In this document: positions 1 to 13,200 of the stretch, piece by piece
How the letters are laid out: the number at the start of each line of letters is the position of its first letter
Position numbering within the stretch: position 1 is the stretch's first letter
From: Syngnathus acus
Lineage: Eukaryota; Chordata; Actinopteri; Syngnathiformes; Syngnathidae
Reading direction: 5' to 3'
Length of the DNA: 64,000 nucleotides
Assembly: GCF_901709675.1 (NCBI RefSeq)
Contig: NC_051105.1
Span: forward strand, 5,509,104 to 5,573,103
Position numbers and translations under genes: made by a program
Notes under the pieces: model-generated
Databases searched by the model: none
What the model was told of the DNA's origin: nothing
What the model saw: the letters and a program-made list of their open reading frames with translations, nothing else

Positions 1-596
1 CGAGTTAGTGGAAAGATGCTAATTCGCGATCGTGCTAACACGCGAAAACGGACTTGTAAAGGAATGTAAACGAACATTTGGAGCAACACTACATTGTCCT
101 AAAGGTTAGACACATGTTTCCTCAATTTAGAAGTTTTATTTTGACTTTTAAGTGTTTTTTTAATTTGGGGGGAAAAAATCCGCGATAAACAAAACATGAA
201 GTAGCGAGGGATCACTGTATACCTTGTAAAATTCTGGTGATTCAGTCTTTGTACTGTACGAAGAAGAGGATTAGGGCCAGTGAAGAGGAGGAAAAAAAAG
301 GAAGGTGACGGGATTCTGACTTTTTTTTCTCCGAATTTTGACTTTAAAGTGAGAATTCCGACTTTAAAGTCAGAATTCTGGGAATAAAGTCAAAATTCTG
401 ACTTTAAAGTGAAAATTCTGATAAAAAAAAAAAAGTCAGAATCCTGAAATGTAGATGAAATAGCTAATTATTATGCATGCCCCCTTTTAGAAATTAAAGG
501 CTGGATGATGTGTGTGCTCTCCATAATGTAGTATCACATGTTTGATGCACATGCAACAATGCACATGGCAACAACCATGTGTTTGATTTTTCATAG
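1..596. other. Left flank, no supported exon
   Basis: No coding exon could be supported here. The stretch is probably an intron or upstream part of the RBM44-like gene, because the first exon I recognise (597-671) starts in mid-codon and so needs an earlier exon. It holds a degenerate tandem repeat at about 318-445. Confidence 0.4.
318..445. repeat. Degenerate tandem repeat built on GAATTCTGACTTTAAAGT
   Basis: Five or six imperfect copies of a unit of about 20 bp follow one another. The shared core is gactttaaagt followed by gaattctg, alternating with its near-complement, so the array is partly palindromic. It lies next to an A-rich run. I recognise this as a simple repeat type seen in fish genomes, but cannot name a family. 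Confidence 0.7.
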
Positions 597-3500
597 ATGA
601 AGAAGCGTTTTTCCATTTTCTGCAAGAACACCCTGCAATAGAACTGGCCTTCCAACAGACTTGTTCGTGGCGTAAGTTGGAGTGTGTGTCTGAACTGCAT
701 TTTTTGAACTGCCAACAACTATTGTATATCTAATATCAGTTAGTTTATTTTGCTAGAAGTGCCTAGGGTTATTTTGCAAACCACCCCTACGTGGTTCAAC
801 GAAATTTTCCCACAAAAAGACTGGCTGCCCACTGCGAACTACATCACCGACATGCAAGGCGGCGTCCAAAACACCTACAACAGACCCCAAATGGAGAGAC
901 CAACATGTAACCTGAGGCAGTGCCAAGTATGGACACAAGTAGAACACTTGACACATTCCTGTGTTGTGAATAGATGATTCCTTGAAAAAGAGTTTGCTTA
1001 TTTCTCAAATTCTCAATATATTGTAATTCTGCTTATTCATAGCAGGGATCAGCACAGTCCAGCGCTTGTGGTGTCGTCGAAGGCCTGCCTGGTTTCACGA
1101 TGGACTTGGAGCAACCATCCAGATTGAATAATTCAGCCATTGATGTCAATTTACAGTGAGTAAACGCTTACCAAACAACAGCAGTCCCAAGACTTGTAAA
1201 ATTACCATAAGATAAAATAAATATGATAAAGGGGAATGTTGACTCGCTGGATGAATGTGTGCAAAGAGGCAAGGTTTGATTTTACATTTCAGGTTTGAGC
1301 GGCAGCAAGACGAAATGGAACTCCAGCCCAAGCCGAAAAAAGGCTTGCTAGGAGATGAAATTAGGTCCAGTAACAACACTTATCTGCCTGAACAAGGAAA
1401 TGTCCAGATGTCCACTGAGGGAACTAAAGAGGAAATCTCCACAGTACACAGGATGGAAAATATGAACGAAAAATCAAGCAATGCCACCATGGTCCAAGAA
1501 AACAGCAGCGTAATCTTTGGTGTGAAGAAGCAGACAGCACAAAGCAAAGAGGCTCACTTTTCGAGTGAAGCAGCTGCATCCAGAGAGCCGAAGGTTAGCA
1601 CTGCAGATAAGTCCACCTCCGCAGTGCCTTGTGTTGCTTCTTGCAGCATCATGGCGGGCATACCATTCACCAAGCACTCATCGGCCCTCACCCAAACCGA
1701 AGAGCTGCTCACAGCCGACAAGAGCGTGCTTACCGAGATGCACATACCTGATCTGGATGATGCCATTAAGGTCAGTTGAGTTCAAGCAACTTCTTGATAG
1801 GTTATCTGCCAGTTTTCACATTTTCAAATGTTCTTCACTACAACATCATCACAATTGTCCCATTACCGATGAGCTATTTTTTTTAAATGGCCCACGGAGG
1901 GCTCCCTGGTGCACCATTTTGCTATTGCAGTTTCAAACTCATGTCAACTGGTGAACAGCATAAGAACAATTTGATTCCCTTTATTGTTTTTCTGTCAATT
2001 TGTCTGCATGGACGATGGGCTGTGATGACCCCTTTTTCCATCGAAATGTTCTGCAGCACTCAGCAAAACCTGAAAATAACTTTCTCCATTCACACATGTA
2101 TCTGATGTTTTGTTACTGCCAAACCGTACTGCAGAGTTTTGTAAATATTAGTTATATCCCTTGCTTTTGGACTTCTGAGCTTGGTGTCGGTAATAACAGG
2201 ACAACAATAAAAAAAAAAACATTAATTAATCTTATATTTCAGGAATTTACCGAACTTAAGGAAGCCCAGAAAATGAGAAGTAAACAAGAGAAGAGGTATC
2301 AAATCATAGCAGATTTTGTGACTGTTATTTTAATTCATTTATTTTTTATTGACGTTTTTGTTCAGTCAGCATCACCACCAGGGAAAGGAATGCGAATGTG
2401 TGGGACGTGTTCAGAAGGCGGAGCTGAGTGTGCTGGCCCTGCAGTACCACATGCACCGACAGTACTGCAGCAATGGTCATCTGTAAGATTGTTTCCTTTT
2501 AATGTGCAGTGGAGCCTCAAAATTGGAACCTACTTGTATGTTTGGTGACACGGGTTGACCTCTAAGTTGCTGTCATTGAAAACAAAACTATTACCTGTGT
2601 AGAATAAGTTTTACATAACATGGTAACATTCTTAACAGTTATAAGTGAAAAAACAGTTACATGCTATTTACGCTAGCGTGTGTGAGCATTAAAATATGCC
2701 TAATAGAAGACAAATGTTTTCTTTGCGTTTTGTAGGCCAGGTAAATCTTCAGCCAATATTATGGCTGTTCTAAAAAAACTGGAATTGGACTATACTAAGA
2801 TGAGAGAGGAGGTCCTGGCAGGGATTCCTTTGGATCAGCTTCAGCCTTTGACAGTAGATTGTGATGAGGTGAGTGCACGTTACATCCCTGGAATGGCAAA
2901 AGTGCTTAAAATGTGCACTGCCATAAAATGACATAATCCACTTTCCATTCAGCCATCAACCACATGCTTGGCTGTACATGTGTATCCAATAATGTACTCA
3001 TCATAAAACAAATATATACATGTTTGTCATTAACAGTGTTTGGCTGAAAGAAAGGCCAAGATGGACTGCGGCAAGGGTAAGAACATCAGCATGCTTGTCT
3101 CCTTGAAGAGCATTGCCCCCCTCTTTAAGAAAAACACTCCTGAACGAAACCAATCAAGGATGCCGTCCGTCCATCTATTGTCTCGCGCTTATCCGGGGTC
3201 AGCTAGCAGCTTTAATAAGGAAGGGAGGAAGCAAGGAAGGAAGGAAACAATATTGTGGCCATTTGTGCTATGTGTCTATGGCCATGGACAACAGGTGCGT
3301 GGAAAGAGCTGAACACGGGAGCGGTGTGGGACGATGCTGAGGAAAATCTTGATCCAGCCTTGATACCTGCTGAGTTGAAAGAGCAATCAGGGGAGATGTC
3401 AGATGGTAACAAATACAAGTATGAGGCTGTAATGATCACTATTCTGATACATTGTCTGTTTTATCATTGTTTATTTAGTTAACACAGAATTGGCCAAGGA

Positions 3501-3982
3501 AATGACTACTGGACTTGGTTTGCTTTACGTAGCCAACAATGTGACTAAGGTGAGTCCACTCCTGTTGCTTCAATAATCTACATAGCCAATCAGGGCATTT
3601 CATACATCCCGCCTTGCAATTGATAAACGTGAATACATCATGTTTCATTTGCAATTAGACTGCAAAGAAATAGTTTTCCATTGTTTTTTTCTGGGTGACC
3701 ACTTTGCCTGTGCTTTGTGTACAGAAAAGTTTCAGCATCAGGAGCACACCCACAGCAAAGATAACAGTGGTGTCCCTGCAATATGGCACAATGGCGGCAT
3801 TCGACACCCTGATGGCTGAGCTGACGCACTTCCACCCCTGCGTGCCGAGGCGGAGCATTGTGGATGCTTTGGAGGAGCTGTGGGACATTTACCAAAGTGA
3901 CCTCTGGCCTCTGCCCCTCACCACTATCAGGCAAATGGCATCCGACCTCCTTACCAGGCCAGCGAATGTGACACCACCTTAA
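597..3982 (+). CDS. rbm44: RBM44-like protein, 3' part (5' end outside window)
   Basis: Coding exons chain in phase: 597-671, 757-965, 1043-1155, 1293-1770, 2243-2295, 2366-2482, 2736-2868, 3037-3076, 3295-3405, 3479-3549 and 3725-3982 (stop TAA). The 5' end is missing, because the first exon starts with the last two bases of a codon. RBM44 is a germ-cell RNA-binding protein that concentrates in intercellular bridges. Landmarks that led to the name: a coiled-coil-like block QKAELSVLALQYHMHRQYC (exon 6), a block MAVLKKLELDYTKM followed by VLAGIPLDQLQPL (exon 7), an acidic AVWDDAEENLDP stretch (exon 9), and a C-terminal alpha-helical domain ending LPLTTIRQMASDLLTRP. Odd: only an RRM beta-1-like GLLYVANNVTK (exon 10) is present, and the next exon passes almost directly to the C-terminal domain, so most of the RRM is absent. 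The junction at 965/966 is the weakest (donor gtgaat). Exon structure is firm, the family name moderately so. Confidence 0.65.
3160..3226. repeat. Fragment of a dispersed teleost repeat in an RBM44-like intron
   Basis: The stretch reads ccatctattgtctcgcgctt, then atccggggtcagctagcagc and tttaataaggaaggg. This resembles a decayed copy of the very common fish repeat with the core ccattttctaccgcttatcc, ggggtcggg and cagcagctttagcagggaag. It sits in the intron between exons 3037-3076 and 3295-3405. The identification is from memory of the consensus. Confidence 0.4.
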
Positions 3983-4231
3983 GATGACATTTTGTCGACA
4001 TTGTACTTCTATTTGGCCTTTCAAAGTCACGATATGCCCACAAAGTTTGAAAATCCCCAGTTGGGTACAAATATGGTTACATTTGGGAGCCGATGCCAGC
4101 AGGATACGTTAGATTTGTGCTATCGTGATAGTTTTTGCTTTCAGAAGTTTCCTCCGCCAGCATACTGTTATGTTCCAATAGAGCTCTGTTAAAATAATTT
4201 GTTTCCTGCTTAGTCGAACGGCCCTTGGTGG

Positions 4232-4237
4232 AATAAA
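4232..4237 (+). terminator. Polyadenylation signal of the RBM44-like gene
   Basis: An AATAAA hexamer lies 250 bases after the stop codon, the first canonical signal downstream, followed by a T/GT-rich stretch around 4256-4290. Confidence 0.5.
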
Positions 4238-5190
4238 AACACTAGGATTCACACCAATGTTAATGTGCATTTAAACTAGGTATGTTTTATTACAGCTGTT
4301 TAATGGATACAAAATGTTCATCTCATTGAGAATGTATTATTTTTCTCTATACAAATGCAAAAAAAAGTTTCTCTTTTAGGTCGAACTTCTGTTGGCTGTC
4401 ATAAGTACAGCTTTACAGCCTGTTTTTGGTTTGTTTTTTGCAATTGTGTTTCTACTTAAAAAGTTTAAAATAACAGATGCAGTCTTGTGTGTGTGAAATG
4501 TATGTTCTTTGTTGCGTTTGTTCTTTATTCATCTGTGTCTTGATTCACTTGTTGGCAGCCAGATAAGATGTGGTTCTTACTTTTGCCACAATTTAATATT
4601 TGATAGAGTGTGAGGTTGGAATTTGACAAGATCCAGATGAGTCCAAAAAACCAGATGATGTGCCAGCTCCAGGCAGATGCAAGTTGCCCTTAATTTAATG
4701 CTGGCAGTTGCGGGTCTGCTTCAGCTCTTTAAACCTTCACTAAACTTCTTAAACATGTACAAAGTCAGCTAAACAAATAATCAACTCACTGGTTCTTATT
4801 CATACATAGCTAAGTCAATAACAATGTTACTTAGGTACAGCAAAGTTATCTCAACCTTGTAAATTCTATTTTTCATTTAGGCCTGTACTTTCCGTTTCAG
4901 ATCCGACAGTCCACTAACATTTACAACTCTTTTTGAGTTGCAGAATTTCAGACCTCTTCACTGATTTTGTGGGCTCCATTGTTTAAGTATTATTATTATT
5001 TTATTATTATTATTATTACATGTACACGGCAGCGCCTTGCACACGGAAGTGACGTTGTGACAAATGGTGACGTCAGTTTAACCATCCCCATTATTTAGTC
5101 AGGGAACGATAGGTCAGAAGAAAATCCCATTTTATCATTTCGTTTGACGCTCGTTAGAGGCCAGTAGGTGTCAGCACTGTAATGACTAGC
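4238..5190. other. Intergenic spacer, RBM44-like gene to itgb5
   Basis: AT-rich sequence without a supported coding frame. It holds a short interrupted TTA microsatellite at about 4987-5018. The two genes are head-to-tail and only about 1.7 kb apart, stop codon to start codon. Confidence 0.6.
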
Positions 5191-5687
5191 CTGTCGGATT
5201 AACGGGTTAACAAATCCTGCCATGCCTCGGGAGGAGGGAATTAAGGGGTGGAGTCTCACAGCTGGGACGCTGACCAAGTGAGCTAGATCTAATCTGAGCC
5301 ATCAAGCTTGGAGATGAGAAGTTCCTATTATCATTTGACGCGTTGCTGTCTCTGCTCCCAGCTTGATTGAAAGGCGTTTTGCGCGAGGCCGATATGAAAT
5401 CCACGCAGCGGCTTGGCAGCCGCCTGCATAGCTAAGAACAGACAGGGACGTGGAAACTATCTCCCCGATGCGTCACCACTGAACCGACGAGCGGATCAAC
5501 AATGGCAACCTGTCGCTGAAGCGCACGGATCGTCGCCATGACGTGTAAACAGTCGATAAACTGGACCGGAACCAGTCCTGATCGGTTCTGACGGCCGGGT
5601 GAGAATAGGACCGCTGCGAATACAAATCCGGGGTGGGTGGAGGAGGGAAGGGGGGGTGATTGCACCGTAAACACGCCGAGTGTCGCC
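5191..5687 (+). promoter_or_regulatory. GC-rich promoter / 5' UTR region of itgb5
   Basis: The 500 bases before the itgb5 start codon are clearly richer in G, C and CpG than the surroundings. No TATA box is evident. A G-rich tract lies at about 5636-5657, some 30 bases before the ATG. A CpG-type promoter is inferred; the transcription start cannot be placed. Confidence 0.5.
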
Positions 5688-8378
5688 ATGTGGAGCCCGG
5701 TGACACGCGTGTGGAGAGTTGCTGCGTGCTGCTTGCTGTTGCACACATTCCTGCACATTTCCGAAGGTAAGTGCATGAGATTATTGATGGAAAAAAAGCA
5801 CGTTATGATTTTTTTCTTTGTCTGTTTCAGATCGGCAGTAGAAAAGCTTTGTAAAATAAAATAGTTTAGAAAGATTTTCGCTCTTGATTGACATTGACAG
5901 ACAGGTCAAAGGTGCGCCGAATGCTACGTTCTTTCTTTTTATGCAAGAATAAGCATAATTAACATTTTCATCATAATACGTACGCAAACTCACAGAACAG
6001 TGTCATTTGACAGACCAAGCGATTGAGAAAATGGTAAATGGCTTGAATCGCGATTTTGGAATTTTCATTTTAACTGTTGAATTGATAAAAAAATAAAATA
6101 AAATTGACGTGGTAGAAATTCAACCACCGCTAATGGCTGGCTAATTAATTGGCCATCTGTTGCTCTGATTATTTTTTATTTTGATTATTATTTTGAATTA
6201 CAAATTGTAGATCTGACGTTAACTGGCAAGCTTGTCAGTGTTTTCCCAAATTATTTGCCAACAAACATTTTATACATGTGCCATAGTTTCTTTATTAATA
6301 TGTATGACAGTCTACCCTACTTCTTCAGGTCTTAATTTGTGTATGAGTGGCAGCGCAAGTTCCTGTGAAGAATGCCTCCTGATTCACCCCAGTTGCGCCT
6401 GGTGCGCACAAGAGGTATTTATTTTGTCAATGTGTTATTTTTAGAATCATGTTTGTGTCACTAATACAGCTTCCTGTGTTTCCAACACAGGATTTTGGGA
6501 GGGGGCGCACCCTGACGTCACGCTGTGATTTTGTTCAAAACCTACACAAGAGGGGTTGCGAGAGCCGCTTTGTCGAATCCCCGACTAATAGCATCACGGT
6601 GCAGAAGAACATGCCGCTGAGCTCCAAGGGGTCTGGTTTGACCCAGCAGGACGTGGTCCAGATTAGACCTCAGAGTATCTCACTCAGTTTACGACCAGGT
6701 GAAGTGTCAAATTCAACCCTTCAACAACCTTTTACAGAAAGAAAACTGTTTTGTATTTCCATTCTGTAGTTATAAAAACAATCAATTGTATTTTTTTTAC
6801 CCCCCCCTTCCCCTCCTATTTTTTTCTAAGCAAATGGTGGGCACGCATCTTGGGGGCTGTACCTCAACAACTGTGCTCAAAAATTTGGGTTCAAAAGGGT
6901 TCAATTTACTAATGGATTGATTTTTTTTACTGGACCATGCAGGAGAGCAGACATGGTTTGGGATCCAGGTGCGCCAGGTGGAGGACTACCCAGTGGACCT
7001 GTACTACCTGATGGATCTCTCGCTTTCCATGAAGGATGACCTGGACACCATTCGGAACCTGGGCACTAAGCTGGCCCTGGAGATGGGCAAGCTCACCAGT
7101 AACTTCCGTCTTGGCTTCGGCTCCTTTGTGGACAAGAACATGTCGCCTTTCTCCTACACGGCGCCCAAGTATCAGGAGAATCCATGCAATGGGTAGGTCG
7201 AAAATAGATATCTCATGGACTCAACCCCAAATTCTCATCTTGATGAATTATGTATTATTTGCTTTGCATATTTGATAATGCCCAGTGAATAAGGTCTTCT
7301 TAGCCAGCTCATTTTGCAGCAGAGAACAGAATATGGACTTGCTCCCTGTTTATTTGCCCTGGAGGTGAATGTTCAGTGCAGCCAGACTCATTTGCCATGT
7401 AGGTTAGATTTGTGTGTGTGTGTGTGTGTGCATGCCAGCCATGCACAAAGCAGCACAGTGAGATCATATTGGAGGTAAAGGAAAGTAGTTTGACCTTGCA
7501 GTGATGAAAAAAATAACACTGCAATAGCATGGTTTTAACTGAATTTCCGTTTTTAATTCCCACCTAGGTACAAACTGTTCCCAAACTGCGTGCCCACGTT
7601 CGGTTTCCGTCACATCTTGTCTCTGACGGACAAAGTGGACCGCTTCAATGAGGAGGTGCAGAAGCAGATGGTCTCCCGCAACCGGGACGCGCCCGAGGGC
7701 GGGTTTGACGCTATTCTGCAGGCGGCGGTTTGCAAGGTGAAAGGCAACCCATCGATTTATTTCTATTGATTAGTTTTTTGTCCTTTTTAAGTCATAAACA
7801 GATTTTTTTAGGAAGTCTACCAATGTTGCGTTACCCGGGTGTAGGCAATCAAACAAGTAAACAAAAAGCATGGCTGACAAGCTTAATATTAATATTTGAT
7901 ACTAGTGTATTGTGTTTTTATGTAGTGCATGTTATATAGTGGTTGTGTGACAAGCGTGGCAGCTCACATTTCAGTGATATGGGGAGAATATTGTAAGAAA
8001 CCCTTATGACAAGCATCTGGCCTATTTGTTTGTTAATTAAAAGCATTCTTGGGGGGGGACAGGAAGCGTATTCTGTTGCAGCTGTCTTGCAATCTTTGTT
8101 CGCCCTCCTCCCTATCTGCTTCTCGCTACTGAAGACGCACAGGGATTTCCTCCAAGTAGCAACTGCCTTGTAATTAAAAAAATGCCTCAGCTAAGACTGC
8201 CCGTATGGACTGAATAATCACAATTTTACTCATCAGAAATCAGGTCAACGTTATTGTTTTTAATTCTTCATGCATTTTCTTCGACAAAAACCACCGCGAT
8301 TAAATGATCTGTTCACGAATTTCCCATTTTGTCCAATAGATAAGGCTCCAGGCTTCTGTTTATTTACACTCCCCACCC

Positions 8379-8470
<92 letters not shown>

Positions 8471-10229
8471 TTGTTTTTGTGTGAGTGGCTCTTATGCTGG
8501 TGTGACAATCTTCAAGGTCTTGAGTTGACGTGGACAAATGTTGACCGTAAATGTGAGTGCAGGGTAGTTTTGTTTCTCTTCTCCTTTTGGAACGATTCTG
8601 CAACCTAATGGTAGCGTTAAGAAAAATAGCACGGAACTTTGTTGTGGATGTATAGGAGAAACTCAACCAGGTAGTTATAGACTGGTCTAAACCTTAAATC
8701 ATTGTCTTAGGTTGGAATTAATAGGATAGAAAATTTATTCTTCAGCACTCGTTGAATTTTTGAGAGTGGTGACATCTCTTTATGTGACTACTTTGTGTGC
8801 AGGAGGAGATTGGCTGGAGGAAGGAGGCGTACCACTTGCTAGTGTTCGCCACCGACGACGTGCCTCACCTGGCCCTGGACGGCCGTCTAGGTGGCATCGT
8901 GCAGCCTCATGACGGCCGTTGTCACCTGGATGACAACAATGAGTACAGTGCCTCCACTCGCTTGGTAAACAGATAAGAGACCTCCATTTTTTTTGTGCAT
9001 GCATGCTTTTCATTAGGCAGTATTTTTGACATGTGTTTGTTTATCAACTTGGATGTGAAGGGTAGATTTCCCAAAATTTGGTTACAATTCAATGAATGCC
9101 GTGAAATCTTGTTTATAAGGGAGCAAAAGTTCAAATAAAAACCCATCGCAGTATGTTATTTTATCTTATTTAGTTGTTTGCTTCAATTCTTTTGGTGTTG
9201 AGTTTGGATAGTTGCTCTTTTATACTGTTCGTGCTTTTATGTATTAAAAAAAAAAATAAGAAAATGCATTTTTGCACATATGCATGTATTTTATCCATAT
9301 TTAAAGTGGCATTTTTTTGTACATCCGGTTTGGAATTGCGTATTTCTTCACCTCGGTGCTTTGTTGTTATATTTAACTGATGTTGGTGGGCTATTCCCAT
9401 TTGGTTCCTGTCTAGGATGATTAGATTTATGAACCTTCAGCATGAGGAAGGAGTGCCAGTGTGGTCTATTTTTATTTAACTCTTCACGTATAAATATAAC
9501 ACACACTCAATTGCTTTTGGAAGTAGTAATTGCAGAGAGGAGAAACTGATAAACACGTGGACATGAAGCAGCCACTCTTTAGTCAAACCACAAAATGAAG
9601 TGTTTGACTTGCAAATACACTACTGTGCTATTTAAGTCGACATTATGGTAGCGTCCAAAAAATAGATGACGTTTCCTATCATCTATTACTATCATGAGGA
9701 AGTCACGTCTCCCCCATGTATGACGTGGCTTTTTTATTTAATAAGTTTAATAAGATGCTTTAAAAATAATCACATAAAGGATGTCAAAATGATCAATATC
9801 ATGTGTTCCATAATTCATTATTGTTTTCGCATGCCACAATTTTAAAAGACTGCTCACCAAATATTTATCAGCATTAGACACTACTGTATCTTCACATACT
9901 AATTCCAAATAGGCCAAGATTAAATTGTTGTCATTTAGAATTCCAACCAAGGATTGATAAAGTATGCAGGCAAAGAGGTGTCAGCAGGCTTGATGAGGAT
10001 TCTCAGTGAAAAAACACTGCTTCTTGTATTTTGGGTTGGAGTCACCTCGCTGGTATTTGATGATTGAATCATGCGAGCATGTTGATCCTCATCCCAATCT
10101 TAAACCAACTGAAATCTCACTACTCAAATGTGTCCCATCAAAACAAGCTTATGAACTGTAGTCTTTAACCTCTTTTATATTTGTATTGGAAATGAGTCGA
10201 GCCCGTTTCAGACTGTCAGTAAAAGTGGC

Positions 10230-10260
<31 letters not shown>

Positions 10261-13200
10261 GATGACCCTCCAGTTTTCTTCTTTTACATTTTTTTTTTTT
10301 AAAGCCATAGCAGACGCAGGACACCTTTTACACTACTTATGGAAGCACAAATTTGTTTTCTGATGCTTTGTTTAAAATAAATGAAAACAAGTGGAGTAAT
10401 TGAATTAAAAACATGATATACTTTATTTAGTTAGCTAATTAGTTTGCCAATATAAATTTGTCAAGGGAGGTAATCATAAAGAAAGCGTAAAAGTCAATTA
10501 GCTTCGCATCATAATAGCAAGACCTGATGTATCTCTCTCTATTGCAATTTGTGCAGGATTATCCCTCTCTGGCACTTCTGGGCGAGAAACTGGCAGAAAA
10601 CAACATTTTCCTCATATTTGCTGTCACTAAGCGATTATATGTCATTTATAAGGTAAATAATCTTCTTTATCTCCTCCATATTTGTGATGACATTGCTTGC
10701 CTTCTAATGCTGCACTTTTCCTTCATCTTGAAAAGAATTTCACGGCACTCATACCGGGAACGACAGTGGAGATTCTTGACCAAGACTCAAAAAACGTCAT
10801 CCAGCTCATCGTTGCAGCCTACAATGTGAGTGAGCAACTTTCTGTTTTGGTGTTCGAAAATAAAGATGGAATAAACGGGCTCCAGAATCGAATCATCTCA
10901 TGTGACATCGGCATGTCCTCCTTATGCCTGTGTGGCTTTTCTTCAAATGCCCCCACCATTGACCATATTGGCGAATGGTTGTATGTCTACGTCTGCTCTG
11001 CGATTGGCCGGCGACCAGTACAGGGTGCATCCGAACTTTTCGACAAAGCTGCTGCAATAGGCACTTGCTCAGCCGTCACTAGTGATATAGAAAATGTACA
11101 AATAAATACTGTCAGTAAATTTAATTTGTAATGCTCTTTTTGAAAAACACCCCAAAAAAAATCAAATTGACGCGTTTCAACTCTTCGTGACACACTCTAA
11201 CACACACAAGAACAGTTTGTTAATGAGGCGATAGCTGACACACACACAGGCAGTTGCTGGAATTCTCATCACGGCAGAAAACGTCTGGACGAGTTCTAAA
11301 CAGCTGATATTGTTTTTCCACGCACTTTTGGCAACTCTTTTGACCATCTGAGAACAATAACAATCCACACTTGCTCACTTCCAGCGTGGTCAATGTGAGG
11401 ATTTCCTCTTATACGTCGTAAAGATGACACTTTTTAGCAGCTGGAACACGTCGCTGTGAAGCACTTTACTGCCCTCCTTTATGTTGCATGGTGACGTTTT
11501 GTCTGTTTGGATGAGATAATGTTCAGCGAATGAAGAAAAGATGTGGGAGTATTTATTTTTAAATTTGTGCAGAACTGCATTTCATTATACTGAGTCAACT
11601 GGGAGTTGTTTCTAATGGTCTCTTGGACAGACGTGTGCCCTGCAAATCTGAAATGTTGTGACCAGTGAGCGTATAATGTCTGCACCTCAAACTTAACCCT
11701 GATGTTCACATAACTGGCACTTTTCAGACCTTTCCCCTTGCGTGGGTGTTTGAGATTCCCTCCCTGCCTGAGCCGAATAATGTTTTGGAGCTTTTGGGCG
11801 GCAGAAAGGGACAGGCAGGGCGGGGGGGGGGGGGGGGGGGGGGTGTTACTGGAGCTTGAAGGAAGCGCTTTTGACTCATGGCCTTATTAACATTCCAGCT
11901 GCCAAACTGCATCCTTCATGCTGTGACGGCCAAAAGTGATGCGACTGCTGGACGTTGTTGTTGTGTAACCGCCCGATTTATCTCAGAGGCAAGACGGCAG
12001 CTCAAAGCTACTGCTGGCTGTGAGCGTGTGAAGGGTCGACTGAGAACCCGGGGGAGGTCACGCTTGCATGTGATGATAGAAAACGCAATAAAAGATTAGA
12101 TTTGATGATTTAACAATATTATAATGACCTTAGCCATTTACGCAAATTGTGGCCAAAGGCATTTTTACATCTTGACTCTTCTACACGTCGCGTAATTGGT
12201 TCAAGCTCTTGAACACATTAAAAAAAAAAAGTCATGTCACTTGAAAAATTTGACAAAGAAATCACTTGGACAACATTGAGGAGCAACCAAATGCTAGACA
12301 TCGTATCTACATAATGTCAGATCATCTTAAATATATGCTCCATTGATCCCTAAAGGAGAAATTCCTGTATTGCAGCATTACAAATAAAACACACAGTCGG
12401 ACTCCACACAGAGCCAGTTTATCTCTGCTGTTTTTGTTAGCAACAATGTCTTCTTTTTTTTTTCCTGATGAGGAAAAAGGAGGCACCCATTTGAGGGATA
12501 TGTTTGAGTGACTAATTGTGACTTGGCATCTATTAGAGTCTAGGCAATTATTTATGGTTTGTCTTCATTAGAATACACCCAGAAGTTATGGCGTCTAATT
12601 CACTCTTAATTGCCGAGTGGCTGAAGTGTTAACTCTAGCGCTGATATGTCACATGTTTGTGATCTACTTGTACTATGTAGACCTTTTAATGTGTCAACAT
12701 GACTTTAGCCAGCCGTGGAACACTTTTACAACTGGTTTACAATCAGTTATGGGAAATGGGATAACATTTGTTGCAAAGATCCAGATGTGCATGCAGCCGT
12801 CACTAACTCACAACCTGCTTCCATGTGCACAATCTGCGGGTTGCCCAAGTTTATAAAAACTGTGACTAACAGGGTTAGAACGTTACCAGTTTTTGCCTCG
12901 TTCTCTTTCCCGCACGTGATTATAAGAGCAGTAAATCTTGAGCATACAAATCTGTTTTTCCACCCTTGCAGAACATCCGCTCCAAAGTGGAGCTGACAGT
13001 GTGGGACCAGCCCGAGGACCTCAGCCTCTCCTTCACCGCCACTTGCCAGGATGGCGAGCCACTACCCGGCCTCAGGAAGTGCGCCGACTTAAAAATTGGC
13101 GACACGGTGAGTACATGTATATGTAATGTCAGCAAATTTGAATAATATAGAAAAATGTGAACACGTGATAGTCATGTTCTTTTTCTTTTTACCAATGGAG

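Noticed and set aside
2000-2548. 182-codon + strand frame
   Set aside because: Joins intron sequence with RBM44-like exons; the exon 2366-2482 is coding in another frame.
8260-8666. Open frames of 82-112 codons on both strands
   Set aside because: Produced by the AC/GT microsatellite, which encodes His-Thr or Cys-Val runs.
9661-9690. Small hairpin (aatagatga / tcatctatt)
   Set aside because: Nine-base arms are expected by chance in AT-rich sequence.
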